A stretch of 64,000 nucleotides of DNA. Origin: Lichina pygmaea. Taxonomy: Eukaryota; Ascomycota; Lichinomycetes; Lichinales; Lichinaceae. The position numbers were made by a program, and so were the translations under genes. The stretch covers positions 1,426,001-1,490,000 of the forward strand of contig OY730169.1 of the NCBI GenBank assembly GCA_963422465.1, written 5' to 3'. A model generated the notes under the pieces. The model was not told where the DNA came from, ran no database searches, and saw only the letters and a program-made list of their open reading frames with translations. Of this stretch, positions 45,288-57,722 are shown one piece after another. Position 1 is the stretch's first letter, and each line of letters starts with the position of its first letter.

Positions 45288-46767
45288 TTCTTTGAATCTG
45301 CGACTACTCGTCGAGGCATGTGGGCTGGTCATAGTCCGAGAAGCTTCTACATTCCCCACAAGGAGCTGCTATACAACGACCAGAGGACTTCCGGCAAAGG
45401 TTCTGAACGTGTCATGGAGCCGACATGGACGAGCGTGATGAACCTTCGCCGAGCAGGCCGTTCAATCAGACCCCCAACGCGCGATTTCTTGATCGACAAG
45501 GGGCATAAAAGTGTTGATATGGAAAGCGCCGGATTTGATCACAGGTAGGATCGCGTAGCCAGGACAGCGGGAGGTCTTGGCGAGCATTTCTACAACACGC
45601 GCTTGTTTCTCTGGAACCAGCAACACCAATCCACTAACAACTCTGTTGGATCCGAGAAAGTTCGAGCGCAAAGGTGTGTGGCCGCTAACCAAGCGGGCCG
45701 CCAATTGACAGCCTTGGGTTGGCCCTGTGGGGCCTCATGCAATGCCATGATCATTCAAGCGTCAAGACCCTCTTTGCGACCGAGTCTTGACTTATTACCT
45801 CCTTCTACTCTCAAGCATCGTACGTCTACGCTAATCGAGGAGGAAACAACTACCCAGGGGCCTCTTTATCATTTGGTGGAAGTACGAAGAAGAGAGTATG
45901 ACCTTGTCCCTCCCGAGCTCATACAGTACAGCATATCATAGAGCTTACCCTGAGATGACTGTAGTGGCATCTCACACCACATATACAGAGGCTTGCGGTC
46001 AAGGGACTCGCATTCGTCACGATGAGACCTATAAAGCTAGATGAAATCAGAGAGGGAGACTATCATGCAGTGGTTTTTCCTTCCCGCTCAGCTTATAAGG
46101 ATCCCTCCACCTGGACCACTTCCATCTGGCGCCTGCTCAAGAGGGTCGTGCCCGTGGTAGCTTAGGGTCGTTGTGGACATTTCCACAGGGCTATGCTCTT
46201 CCTGTGCTCTTCGTCCACGTTACTCATGATGTAACGGCTGTATAGCTGCCTCACTCTATTTGATACTACGAAGCCTTTCACAGATAGTATTCGGGGTTTC
46301 TTGAGATCAGTCACAAACATGACAGCAGAAATCACTCAAAGTATTTCGACTAACCACTTTGCATCATGCGCTTCACTGACAAGACTGTAGATTTCACAGG
46401 TCTTAGTGGCTTGGATGGAATACTACTCCTTGAAGACATAATAGATCTAGTCACAGGGTCAGACTGAAAGCCTTATCACCAATAGCTTGTTCTCACTAAA
46501 AAAAACAATGAAGTCTTTGGTGAAGTCAACAAAGCAGAGGTAGACACAGTTGTAAACTTAAGAATGACCACGAAGCCAGATAACTGTACTTGGTCAGTTC
46601 ATTGCACCTATTGTGAAGTGAGGTGCGGAAGAAATTCTAAGAGAGCAAAGGTATAGAATTTTCCGATGGCAATCATGTCACATGTGCTGATTGAATTGGC
46701 GATGTCTTGCTGGAGACACAGGGAAATATCTTCTACTGTCGTTGTATCTCCGCGGGAAGATCGGGTA
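45288..46767. other. Intergenic region, partly AT-rich, no supported gene
   Basis: Small frames on both strands show no family motif. From about 46000 the sequence becomes more AT-rich and full of stops on both strands, which resembles decayed repeat DNA, but no domain or terminal repeat was recognisable. Confidence 0.5.
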
Positions 46768-47804
46768 CCCGTGCCTTGGAGGTACTTCGTACCTCCCACT
46801 CCCTCGCAAGCTCGGTCGGGACACCCTTACTCCGTAAGAGTGTCTGCCACCGGTACAATAAATACCACCGGTACAATAGATTCTCCCCACAATTGACTCC
46901 GCACTTTAATAACTTTTCACAAAAACGGCTAAACTAGAATCTGAGATGCTTATTTGATTTCTCTACTTCTCTAGTATTATTCTTGAGCTTGTAGAGCTCT
47001 TACAATCTTTATAGCACTGTTGAGAAACTGCAACAGATACCAGACTAAGACTAGATCTTCAATGTATAAAACTTAGAACATTCATAACTCCACAACAAAG
47101 TGATAGATTTGTAGATATTTCAAGCCAATCTGATTCTAAATCAGATGTTCTATCAGGTTCCAAGGTGTTGACTTCTCCAGGTACTCATGGGGTTGTTGAA
47201 GAACAGTGGAAGTGGTGGTGATGGTGGTGGTGGTGGTATTGTACATACATACCTGTAGGGTAATGATGGTGGTGTGGCGTGTGTGGGTGGGCACGGTGGG
47301 GTAGCAACAGTAGCGGAGCTAGCGATAGCGAGTTCAGCAACCACCACCATCACCACTTCCAATATTCCTCAATAATAGCATGAGTACTCAGAGGAATTGA
47401 CAAGCATTTTGGATCCTGATAGAATATCTGATTTAGAATCAGATTAGCTTAGAATATCTACAAATCTACCACTCTGTTGCGGAGTTATGAACGTTCTAAG
47501 TTTTATGTGTTAAAGATCTAGTCTTGGTCTAGTAACTATCACAGTTCCTCAACAATACGATAAAAATTGTAAGAGCTCTACAAGCTCAAGAATAATACTA
47601 GAGAAGTAGAGAAATCAAATAAGCATCTCAGACTCTAGTTTAGTTGTTTTTACGAAAAGTTATTAAAGTGCGGAGTCAATTGTGGGGAGAATCTATTGTA
47701 CCGGTGGTATTTATTGTACCGGTGGCAGACACTCTTACGGAGTAAGGGTGTCCCGACCGAGCTTGCGAGGGAGTGGGAGGTACGAAGTACCTCCAAGGCA
47801 CGGG
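46768..47804. mobile_element. 1.04-kb near-perfect palindrome (foldback/MITE-like element) with TA flanks
   Basis: The block begins CCCGTGCCTTGGAGGTAC and ends GTACCTCCAAGGCACGGG, with TA directly outside each end (46766-46767 and 47805-47806). Each arm is about 460 bp. The outer ~150 bp of the arms are identical, while the inner parts match at roughly 90 percent, with differences mainly transitions. Only ~100 bp near 47235-47335 are unpaired; they include GGT/ACC repeats. Each arm contains a small hairpin GGTACTTCGTACC and two ACCGGTACAATA units. No transposase. Long terminal inverted repeats with a TA target suggest a non-autonomous DNA element, and a transcript would fold into a long hairpin. 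Confidence 0.75.
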
Positions 47805-47814
47805 TATACTGATA

Positions 47815-47990
47815 CAGTGTCACGGCACAAGTCTGCGTACACCAGTACAACCCATCAGCTGCTATCTTCTTAAGTAATGCGACAGAAACAGAGTTACAGT
47901 GACAGCAATAAGCGACGATATATTGATCCTCCGTACTAACCCGAGGTAGACTATGTATGAAGGTGTACGCAGACTTGTGTCGTGCTACTG
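47815..47990. mobile_element. MITE copy 2 (176 bp, CAGT termini, TA target)
   Basis: It begins CAGTGTCACGGCACAAGTCT and its other end, inverted, reads CAGTAGCACGACACAAGTCT; both arms continue for about 30 bp (to GCGTACACC). TA dinucleotides lie at 47813-47814 and 47991-47992. The termini match those of 35298-35484, so both belong to one Tc1/mariner-like MITE family. It ends 101 bp before the start codon of the MutL gene and 10 bp after the large palindrome. Confidence 0.75.
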
Positions 47991-48091
47991 TAGACTTTGA
48001 AAGTACTCGTAAACTACCGTCATCACTCTCGGCAACAGCCCTAGCACAAGCCTCTCGATCATCCCCTCGTTCATCTGGCTGCGACAACCGA

Positions 48092-51089
48092 ATGCCGATT
48101 ACCGCCCTTGCGCAAGGTGTCGTCAGTGCGCTGGGCTCGTCCCAGGTGCTGACTACGCCCGTGTCAGTCGTCAAGGTAGATGAAGCACGTCGGCTCCCTT
48201 GTTAACCCATTGCTAAGACATTCGTTGCTACTTAGGAACTTGTCGATAATGCGCTTGACTCGGGATCGCGCTCGATCTTTGTGGAAATCAGCTGTAACAC
48301 GCTCGAGGTCATCCAAGTCAAAGACAGCGGGTATGGTATCGCAGCGGAAGATCGTAAGCTACTGGGGAAGAGGTACTGTACGAGTAAGATCAGGGACATG
48401 GGTGACCTGAGATCCCTGGGGGGGACGTCCTTGGGGTTTCGAGGCGAAGCGCTCGCAAGCGCGATCGAGACGGCTCGTTGCGTAGAAGTCGTGACGAGGT
48501 CTGATGGCGAGCCCGCAGCGGAGAAGATCGTTCTTGAAAGGCACGGTCAATTGCCAAGGTGTCTGTCTTCTGGATTCCTTTCGGTTGCTGCGGACGCTCA
48601 TGTCTACTCCATAGGACGACAAATGCCAGCCACGCGGTCGGGACCACTGTCCGGGTGTCGGAGTTTCTTCACTGTCTGCCGGTGAGGAAAGAGGTGTGCC
48701 TCAAGCAAGCTTCGAAGAGTCTGCAAAATATCAAGGAGACCTTGCAAGCGTACGCCGTCGCTCGGCCATGCATCAGGTTCTCCCTCAAGGTCCTGGGAGC
48801 CAAGAATGACAAAGCCAACTGGAGCTACGCACCGAAAAAAAATGCTACGATGGCAGATGCTGCCCTTTGCATATTCGGGAGAGCTGTCTCATCACAATGT
48901 ACCCCCTATCCACCTCTGAACGGTAGGGGGGAAAGGAGTCCCCCGTTAACGATGAGCCATGATGAGTTGTCTGAGTCAGTCGAGACCGAGTTCAAGATCG
49001 AGGCATATCTCCCCAGACCTGGCTCAGGTAGGCGCCTGGTCCTATGCTCTCAGAACGCTAGCTCTGACATGATCGGCGTCTAGAAGCCGCTAAAGTTAGC
49101 GGCAAGGGCCAATTCGTATCGGTTGATTCCCGACCAGTCTCTTGTGACAAAGGGACTATCAAGCAGCTCATCGCTCGCTACAAGCTCTACATCCGTTCTT
49201 CTCTGTCGGACAAAGCGGAGACTCCTATCAAGAATCCTTTCCTTACTCTTAATATTTCATGCCCCACGGCAAGCTACGACCCCAACATTGAGCCGACAAA
49301 GGATGATGTACTGTTTCAGGAGCCGCGAGAGCTGCTTCACGCGGCTGAAAGATGTTTTGTCAGCGTCTATGGCGAGCTCAGCAAGAACGAGCTAGAGATT
49401 GGAGCTCCGAAGCCGAACAAAGCGCAAAATTCCAATGCTTTTGAGCTTCTCCTTGCCAGAAGACGGCCTGTTAGTACTCCGAAAATGAGGGCCGAAGAGA
49501 CTAGCGCTCCCACGAGACTGGCCTCAGAAACTGGATTGCCAGCAACAGCCCGATCTAAGGAAGGATTCGGACCGGACCTTGAGCATAGATCACCGACAAA
49601 ACCTGATGCTGTATCTGAACCAGAAGAAGAGTCGGATGATGGACTCTTCGTTGGACAAGACGCTACGGATCAGCAGCCACGCACATGGCGTTCGACTATG
49701 TTTGGTGATGAAGAAGACTGCTTACGAGAGGATCCGCGCCAGCGTCAAGTGACTGAGGCCCCGGCAATACCCAAGATTGCCTACCAAGTGATAGAAGGCC
49801 TCATTTCGCCTATTCCGAGCTCGGGGACTGCTCAATCAGAGATCTTGCCTCAAAGCGACGACTTTGCTTTAAGACATGGCCGTCGTTTCGCTCTCGGTTC
49901 ACACCATACCATATCGCCGCCGCGTTCTGCGCCGCTTGCTGCAGGTACATCATCACCAACCGAGCCATACAGGCAGAATGTTGTGGAACAAACGCCCGAT
50001 GCTGAGCAACAGCAAATGAATCGAGTTCCGGATATGACGGCCGCTCTTCTTCAGGAGACAAGGCCTGGCAGACTGGGGCCATCACGCACTCCAAACTTGA
50101 CTGGCATCGCCATAAATGGTGCTCAGCGTGGACGCCCTACTGGTGGCTTCGTGTCGGCGAGCTCTTTGCCTCTTGAAGGTTTCGGCAGGGAAGATCAGCC
50201 CCCACAAAGGCAAGCCGCCGGGATGACCTCGCTCGACAGAGGTGGAACAAACACGGAAAATAGCTACAGTAAGCCCGCCAAGGGCACCAGTTCTGCAAGG
50301 TCCAGTCTGGGTGCTGCGCTCGGGCAAAGTCGAGCCTCTACGCGGCTCAGTGGTAATCGAGATATCAGGAGCGTGCTTGGTGATTCCGACTTTCGTACAC
50401 CTAACGAGCCCGTCGGCCTAGGAACCATTGCCGTTGCCACAGACGAAAGCCCAGATACCAGTTCGTTGCGGCATAGTCCTGATGGGCTGCTGGACTACGA
50501 AAGGAGAAGGCAGGTCGCGAAGAAGGCCAGACCACATGGAAGTGCGCAGTCCGAGATTGGCTTCGCATCACAAGGCCATCCAGACCGATCGAACGCAACA
50601 AACTTGCCTCACCAGAACCGCTACAAGGCGGCAGTCGAGGTTCTGAGTCAAGTCGCGCGCACCGATACGTCCAACAAGTCTAATGAAGCGCCCTCGAACT
50701 TACAGGCGGACGACCCGCGTCGCTATCTTCTCCGTACTCGCAACGCCAACAAGACCCAAACAGGCCCACTCAAGCCCAAGATATCAAAAATGCCATTGGA
50801 AAGAAGTCGCGAAATCGAGTGGCTCCAGAATCTCGAGATTCCTCTTTCCGTCAGCGTGGCCTCTATTGGCAAGGAGTGTCAAAATGCCGTCGCCGTTGAC
50901 GAATATTCCCGTCGCAAGAGCCCTAGCATACCCTCTGCTTTCTCATCTCGTGATGGTTGGGAATACGTTACAAGACGGATGAAGCTGCTGATCGAGGGAA
51001 CGTTTCGAACGGGTGACAGTGAGGTGGCTACATTAGCGCTCGACCTTCGTTCGGCGGTGCAGGATCATGCGCGAGTCTATTCACGGTAG
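48092..51089 (+). CDS. MLH2: MutL-family mismatch repair protein, Mlh2 (human PMS1)-like
   Basis: Four exons join in phase: 48092-48175, 48236-48558, 48615-49027 and 49084-51089 (941 residues; introns 60, 56 and 56 bp). The start is set by the conserved MPITALA. The N-terminal GHKL ATPase has motif I ELVDNALDSG (residues 29-38), motif II DSGYGI (58-63) and motif III GFRGEAL (95-101); the transducer domain follows (HAVGTTVRVSEFLHCLPVR, then GQFVSVDSRPVS, and NIEPTKDDVLF). The long middle is low-complexity and polar. The C-terminus is short and shows no DQHA-type metal-binding endonuclease motif, which favours the accessory Mlh2/human PMS1 branch over the nicking Pms1/PMS2 branch. It would pair with Mlh1 in the nucleus. 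Assignment between MutL branches is from memory of sequence style. Confidence 0.85.
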
Positions 51090-52928
51090 ATGGCGAGCTG
51101 CCCGGGGACATTATATTCACAGGCTACGGATCTAACGGCATCTGTCTTGGCTATGCGACCCTGTTGGTACCATTGCTTGGAAAGGAAGTGGCAAGCAGAG
51201 TTGGCTACACGCAATGTACCACATTTTATTTGGCTGAGCATCCATTTCTACGTGCACTCATAGTAGCTAGACACATATCTTCATGAGAGCTAGCATTTTT
51301 GCATCGACTTACTTCACATGCTTGCAAAGACGACCAGTCCAATGGAGTCTGAGGACTATTCACGCGTTTGACTAGGGATATCAATGGCCGACTACAAGCC
51401 AAAAAAGCAAATTCTCGAGCCTTGCGAAATCCTGTAATTGGCAATGAAATTTAATCTTGATATCCCTTCACGGCTTCTCTTGACACGGAACAAAGATCCC
51501 AAGCCACAAATCTTTTTCTGAACCGTCGAAGATGAATCTTCCGAGTCGCAGGATAGAGGGACCTCAACTTAGGCTATCTGCATCCATACGCCGGGCTCTA
51601 TCGCTGGGAAACAAATAAGGGAGACTTTATAGTCAGTGGGCTTGGCTTGTAAGATCAACTTTCCATATTTCAGAAGCTTGTACATTCATCTGGATGTTGC
51701 CGTACCGTCGCACGTGTAACTATATTTTCCACCTTGGAACCTAGTATGACATTCAGATGGCTCCAGCTGTAATCCCTAGTTGTAAAGTAGGCTGAACAAC
51801 GATCCGAACTTGAGCCTACGCAATTAGTCTTTAGATCTGTCAGCTCGTTGTATTAAGTAGATGTAGCGCTGGCAGCCCAACGGATATCGTGGCCGCAGGA
51901 GCTAACAGCAAGCTCTTGTAGTAGCGCTGTCATCCACGTAGAAATCTAGCGTCCTAAATTAGTTCAAGAGTGAATAGATCGGCCATTTTGTGTGGACATG
52001 AGCTCCATCGTAACTTGGTTGTTTCAAAGATATGCTCAGGTACGGCAGAGAAGCAGATCACAAGACGAGTGCGATCTTGATGGACCTTGGAGGCGCAACG
52101 TAGCTTAAGGGGCTTCGATAGAGGTCCGTGAGGTTGTCAAGATCGATAGGGAGGCGGTGCGGCAAGGTTTCGGCTCGTCCACGTGGCGGTGCGGCCCTGC
52201 ACAGCCCCTTAGGCGGGGTCCGCCACAGCTTACGAAAGCCTCCGTGCGTCCCTGGAATCTGGAGGCTGTAACCAGGCAGTCGGAAATCGTCGAGGGGTAC
52301 TGTATCTTTAGGCGTTCGGTCAGCAAGCTCAGGTCCTAGAAGCCCACGCTGCAGGGCCCAAGCCACTACCGTAGGCTCTCTCAGCCACTCTTCGGCAGTC
52401 GTTAATCCCGCCAGGCCAAGACCTGCTGTACATACTCGTACGTACGAGTAGCCCACACCATATGTAAGGCATTACATATGTACGTCATCCTCTTCCCTCG
52501 AACCAATTGCTCGCCCCGCAGCTTGTAGGGATAAGAAGACGAGGGACGAGGTTGCCTGGAGCTCTCGACCCAACCTGCAAGTCGCTCTTGTGCGGAGATT
52601 CCAGTTCCGTGACTGCCGTGCTGCTGCATACCCACGAACACGTCGCCGCTAGCGGGCGGCTTTCGCCGGGCCCCATGTTCCTGCTGGACCAACGCGTGTC
52701 AGTGATAAGGAGCACGGACGGCGGATAAAGTAAGGTCTTCTGCAACCTTCGCTCACTTTACTTCTCTCTGCTGACCTGCACCCGCAGAGCTGCCTTCTCA
52801 TCACCCTTGACCGTCGATTTCTGCCATCCTGCCTCTTGCGAACCGCAGCTGCTCGTCTTACGTGGACTGGTCTCCCCTCAGGGGGCCAGTAGTGGGGGAG
52901 AAGGTCCTTCGGGACAGATCTATCCATC
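51090..52928. other. Intergenic region between MLH2-like and myosin genes
   Basis: The first ~900 bp hold nothing recognisable. Bases 52058-52692 are GC-rich and have overlapping minus-strand frames (up to 132 codons) that lack any family motif. The last ~250 bp before 52929 are the likely leader and promoter of the myosin gene, with pyrimidine-rich stretches (52737-52800). Confidence 0.6.
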
Positions 52929-55900
52929 ATGGTTGATCCTGTCCGGTCCAAAGGAATCAGGCCGTTGACTGACATCCCCAAAAAGGCCATCACCAAGCGC
53001 GCCGGCCGGAAGAAGGACGATGCCCCAAAGGCTCAACGCGCCGCCGACGCCGCGGCCGGTGGGAACAAGCCTCAAGTCAAGAAGGCCGTCTTTGAGAGCA
53101 CGAAGAAGAAAGAGGTTGGCGTGTCCGATCTCACGCTGATCTCTAAGATCTCGAACGACGCGATCAACGACAACCTGAAGAAGAGGTTCGAGAATGGCGA
53201 GATATACGTGAGTGCGATGCATGCGCAGGGCCAAGCTTCGACCGGGGAGCGCGGAGCGGGCAGCTGCCTGGTGAGAGCAGCACGCTGACCGGGGTTTCAG
53301 ACGTACATTGGCCATGTCTTGGTGTCCGTCAACCCGTTCCGGGACTGTGAGTGTTGCATCTGCACTTGGAAAGGGGGCCTCGTGCTGACATGCGTCAAGT
53401 GGGCATCTATACGGACGAAGTGTTAGCGTCGTACAGGGGCAAGAATCGGCTGGAGGTGAGAAGGACGGTCTTGCCCCGTGCACATGTCGATGGCTGACAA
53501 GAAAAAGGTTCCGCCTCACGTCTTCGCCGTTGCCGAGTCAGCATACTACAACATGAAGGGCTACAACGAGAATCAATGTGTGATCATCTCGGGGGAATCT
53601 GGCGCAGGAAAGACTGAAGCGGCCAAGCGGATCATGCAGTACATCGCAAACGTCTCGGAAGGGACAGACTCTTCGATCCAGCAGATCAAGGACATGGTCC
53701 TTGCAACTAACCCTTTGCTGGAGTCCTTTGGCAATGCAAAGACGCTGCGGAACAATAACTCGTCGCGCTTCGGCAAGTACCTAGAGCTGCAGTTCAACGC
53801 GCGAGGGGAGCCCGTCGGGGCGAACATCACCAACTACCTCCTCGAAAAGTCGCGCGTCGTCGGACAAATCAAGAACGAGCGGAACTTTCACATCTTCTAC
53901 CAGTTCACCAAGGCGGCTTCACAGAAATACAGAGGTAGGAGCGGTCTACACTCGATCTACAACCCGCAGGAGCTTACCACGATGGTCGCAGATTCGTTTG
54001 GCGTTCAGGAGCCACAGCAGTACCTGTACACGAGTAAATCAGGCTGCCAAAACGTTGAGGGTATAAATGACACTGCTGAGTTCGAGGCGACGTTGCACGC
54101 CATGAGGGTGATTGGACTTCCCGATATAGAGCAAGATGACATCTTCCGCCTCCTCGCCGCCATCCTATGGATCGGCAACGTGCAGTTCAAGGAAGACGGA
54201 AGGGGTAACGCCACCATCACGGACTCCCAGGTGGTCGATTTCATTGCCTATCTCCTCGAGGTCGACGCCGGTCAGGTCAGCAGGGCGCTGACGGTGAGGG
54301 TCGTCGAGACGAGTCGTGGGGGCCGCCGGGGGTCCGTCTACGACGTGCCTTTGAATGGCACCCAAGCCAACGCTGTTCGGGATGCGCTTGCTAAAGCCAT
54401 CTACAACAACCTCTTCGACTGGATAGTCGAGCGCGTGAATGCGTCGCTGAGAGCTCGAGGTGCGCCGGAGCATTCCATCGGCATCCTCGATATCTACGGT
54501 TTCGAGATCTTTGAGCGGAACAGCTTCGAGCAGCTCTGCATCAACTACGTCAACGAGAAGCTGCAGCAGATTTTCATCCAGTTGACGCTGAAGACCGAGC
54601 AGGAGGAATATGCCCGAGAGCAGATCAAATGGACCCCCATCAACTACTTTGACAACAAGGTTGTCTGCGAACTGATCGAGGAGCGGCGACCGCCCGGTGT
54701 CCTGGCCGCGCTCAACGACGCCTGTGCCACCGCCCACGCTGACCCCGGCGCGGCCGATCAGGCCTTTGTGCAGAGACTGAGCGCACTGTCCTCTCACCCG
54801 CATTTCCAGCCGCGGCAGGGTCAGTTCATAGTGAAGCACTACGCCGGTGACGTGGCCTACGCTGTTGAGGGAATGACGGATAAGAACAAAGATCAGCTCC
54901 TCAAGGATCTTCTCAATCTCGTCGGAGCCAGCTCGAATCTGTTCCTGCGGAATCTGTTCCCCGAGAAGGTCGATCAAGACTCGAAGAGGCGACCACCTAC
55001 AGCAGGCGACAAGATCAAAGCTTCAGCCAACAACCTGGTCGCGACTCTCATGAAAGCGTCTCCTTCTTATATCCGCACCATCAAACCCAACGACAACAAG
55101 TCGCCGAGCGAATACAACGTGACCAATGTCATGCACCAGATCAAGTATCTCGGGCTGCAGGAGAATGTCAGGATTCGTCGCGCCGGGTTTGCTTACCGTC
55201 AGACCTTTGAGAAATTCGTCGAGCGGTTCTATCTGCTGTCGCCCAAGACATCGTACGCCGGAAACTACACCTGGACGGGCGACGCCACATCCGCGACGAG
55301 GCAAATCCTCAAGGACACCGGCATCCCCGCCGACGAATACCAGATGGGGGTCAGCAAGGCCTTCATCAAGACGCCCGAGACCCTCTTCGCTCTTGAGCAC
55401 ATGCGGGACCGGTACTGGCACAACATGGCTGTCCGAATCCAGCGCGCCTGGCGCAACTATCTACGGTATCGCATCGAATGCGCCATCCGCATCCAACGTT
55501 GGTGGAGAAGGTTCAAGGGCGGTCTCGAATACATCAATCTCCGTGACTACGGCCACAAAGTGCTGCAGCGCAAGAAAGAACGACGTCGGTTCAGCGTGCT
55601 TGGCTCGAGGAGATTCCTGGGCGACTACCTGGCGGTTGGCTCGAACCAAGGCATGGGAGAATTGCTGCGGAGCGCCATCGGAGGTACTGCGTTGAACTCC
55701 ACTTGTAAGATTGAGAAGGCGCTGACACTCGTCTACAGGCTCCGACAAGGTTCTCTTCTCCTGCAGGTGCGAGTTGCTGGTGGCCAAGTTTGGTCGATCA
55801 AGTAAACCGGGCCCTCGAGTGCTCGTGCTCGTAGGTCCATGTCTCTCTTGTGATTCCGCGCCGCGCTGACGGTCGAATGGCACAGACTACCCGGACGGTC

Positions 55901-57722
55901 TACATCATCGTGCAAGCGATGGTGAACCAGCAACTGTCGGTTTCCACCGAGCGCTCTATTCCACTCAACGCCATCAGTTATGTCAGCACCTCCGTCTTTC
56001 GTGACGACTGGTTTGCCATCGGCGTTGGCTCGGCTCAAGAGTCCGATCCGTTGATCAGCTGCTTACTCAAAACGGAGTTCTTCACCCACCTGAGCCAGGC
56101 CATGCGCGGTGGACTCAACTTAAGAATCGCTCCGACGTAAGTGCCCTCGAGCCGGCTACTGTGTCGTGGATACTGACCGGTCGTACTAGGATCGAATACG
56201 ACAAGAAGCCCGGGAAGCCAGCGGTCGTCAAGGTCAGCAGAGAGCCCAACGCTGGTCAGGAAGCGATCTACAAGAGCGGCGTCATCCACACCGCGCCTGG
56301 CGAACTTCCCGACTGCGTGTCACTTCCCACACCTCGTGGCAAGGAAGGCATAAGCAAGCCGATCAACGCAGGCAAGCTCCTGCGGCCGGGTGGGCCCGGC
56401 GGTCATCCATCATCGAAGACGACTACTGCCGGGAAACGAAGATCACCGCCAACCAACGGCCCTCGCGCTTCAGCGGCTCCACAGCCTCTGCCAGTTTCAC
56501 AGCTGGTCCAGCAGCCAGCGGCGCCCAAGGTTGCGAGGATGGTCCCGCAGGCGAACAACGCCGCCCCGGCTGGAGTATCACGGCCCCTATCGCAGACGGT
56601 CCAGCAGCCTCTGTCTCCGCTGGCCGCGAGGGTTATCGCGCAGATGAACAATACTGCACCTGCCCAATCACGGGCTTACTCACCGATGCCAGCCCAAGTG
56701 GCGAGTACGGCAGCAGCAGAGACTAGCCGTTCACGACCGGGGTCGGCGACGTCTGTCCGGGCCCCTCCGCCGGCTCCACCCCCGCATCCGGCTGCTTCTA
56801 GAGAACCCCGATATCGAGCACTGTACGAGTTCCAGGGGCAAACCGAGAACGAGCTGAACCTCAAGAAAGATGACCTTGTCGTTATCTTGCAAAAGGAGAA
56901 CAACGGTGAGTGGCGCTGCCCAGTTGTGGCCGGGGCCACCGCCGTCGTACGTTCACTGGCTCACTCATCTTTCCAGGATGGTGGCTCGCCAAACGGCCCG
57001 AGTCCACAGCACAGGGCTGGACTCCCTCAGCATACCTCCAAGAGGAAACCGCCTCCCGTGGCGCCCCGCCACCGCCGCCTTCCTCCGCGGCCGCCCGCCC
57101 TTCGTCGACATCCTCCAGCGTCCGCGCCGCCTCCTTGTCGACTGGCGCGGGTGACAGAGCGAGCTTCCGCAGCAGCACCGGCAGCGGCGTCGGCAGCAGC
57201 AGTGGTGGAGGAACTACAGCGACACGAGCGAAACCGGCTCCACCGGCTCCACCTGCCAAGAGACCAACCGGCCGAGGTGCCAGGCAGCCGCCAGCGCAAC
57301 CGCCCGAACCACGTGATAGCGGCGTCAGCGGCGTCAACGGCGGCTCTGGCTCGGCTGTGAACGGTACCAATGGTACTATTGGCGGAAGCGGTCGGAACAC
57401 GCCCAACTCGTCGGCGAACGCTAGTTTGGCGGGCGGCTTGGCCGAGGCTGTAAGTTTTGCGCTCTTCTCCATCAGTCTAACCCATCACTCCTTGCTCACG
57501 AATGCTTCGATCCTGTCTCTTTTCATCTGTTCACTCCCTCGGCCCTTTCCAATTATTCCCTGGCCCAGTTCTCTCTTCCACCAAGCACCAAAGGGATTCA
57601 TACCCAACCAACTCCACCCACCCAAACACTTCCACATCACTAACGACAAGAATCCCTAGTTACGAGCTCGACAAAGCGCAATGCAAGGCAAGAAAGACAC
57701 GGCAGACGACGACGATTGGTGA
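52929..57722 (+). CDS. MYO1: Class I myosin (MyoA/Myo3/Myo5 type)
   Basis: Ten exons join in phase: 52929-53207, 53301-53346, 53400-53455, 53508-53934, 53992-55683, 55739-55830, 55886-56136, 56190-56905, 56977-57449 and 57660-57722 (1364 residues). The motor has the P-loop GESGAGKT (156-163), switch [11 protein letters not shown], switch II DIYGFE and an RRGSVYDVP segment whose serine (about 384) sits at the TEDS-rule site phosphorylated by PAK/Ste20 kinases. IQ motifs ([23 protein letters not shown]) follow, then the membrane-binding TH1 domain, a proline/alanine-rich TH2 tail, one SH3 domain ([20 protein letters not shown], ending [11 protein letters not shown]) and the acidic tail TADDDDW that binds Arp2/3. 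It drives endocytic actin patches and polar growth. Exon 9 codes a proline-rich stretch ending [10 protein letters not shown]. Intron 4 (57 bp) is stop-free and in phase. Confidence 0.95.

Noticed and set aside
45318-45941. Short frames after LIG4 on both strands
   Set aside because: Under 115 codons, no conserved motif, and no convincing splice sites.
46300-46660. Possible decayed retroelement coding sequence
   Set aside because: AT-rich with stops in all frames; a resemblance to retroelement gag was only impressionistic and no motif or terminal repeat supports it.
52058-52692. Minus-strand frames upstream of the myosin gene
   Set aside because: No domain, no splice chain, and the position overlaps the likely promoter of the myosin gene.
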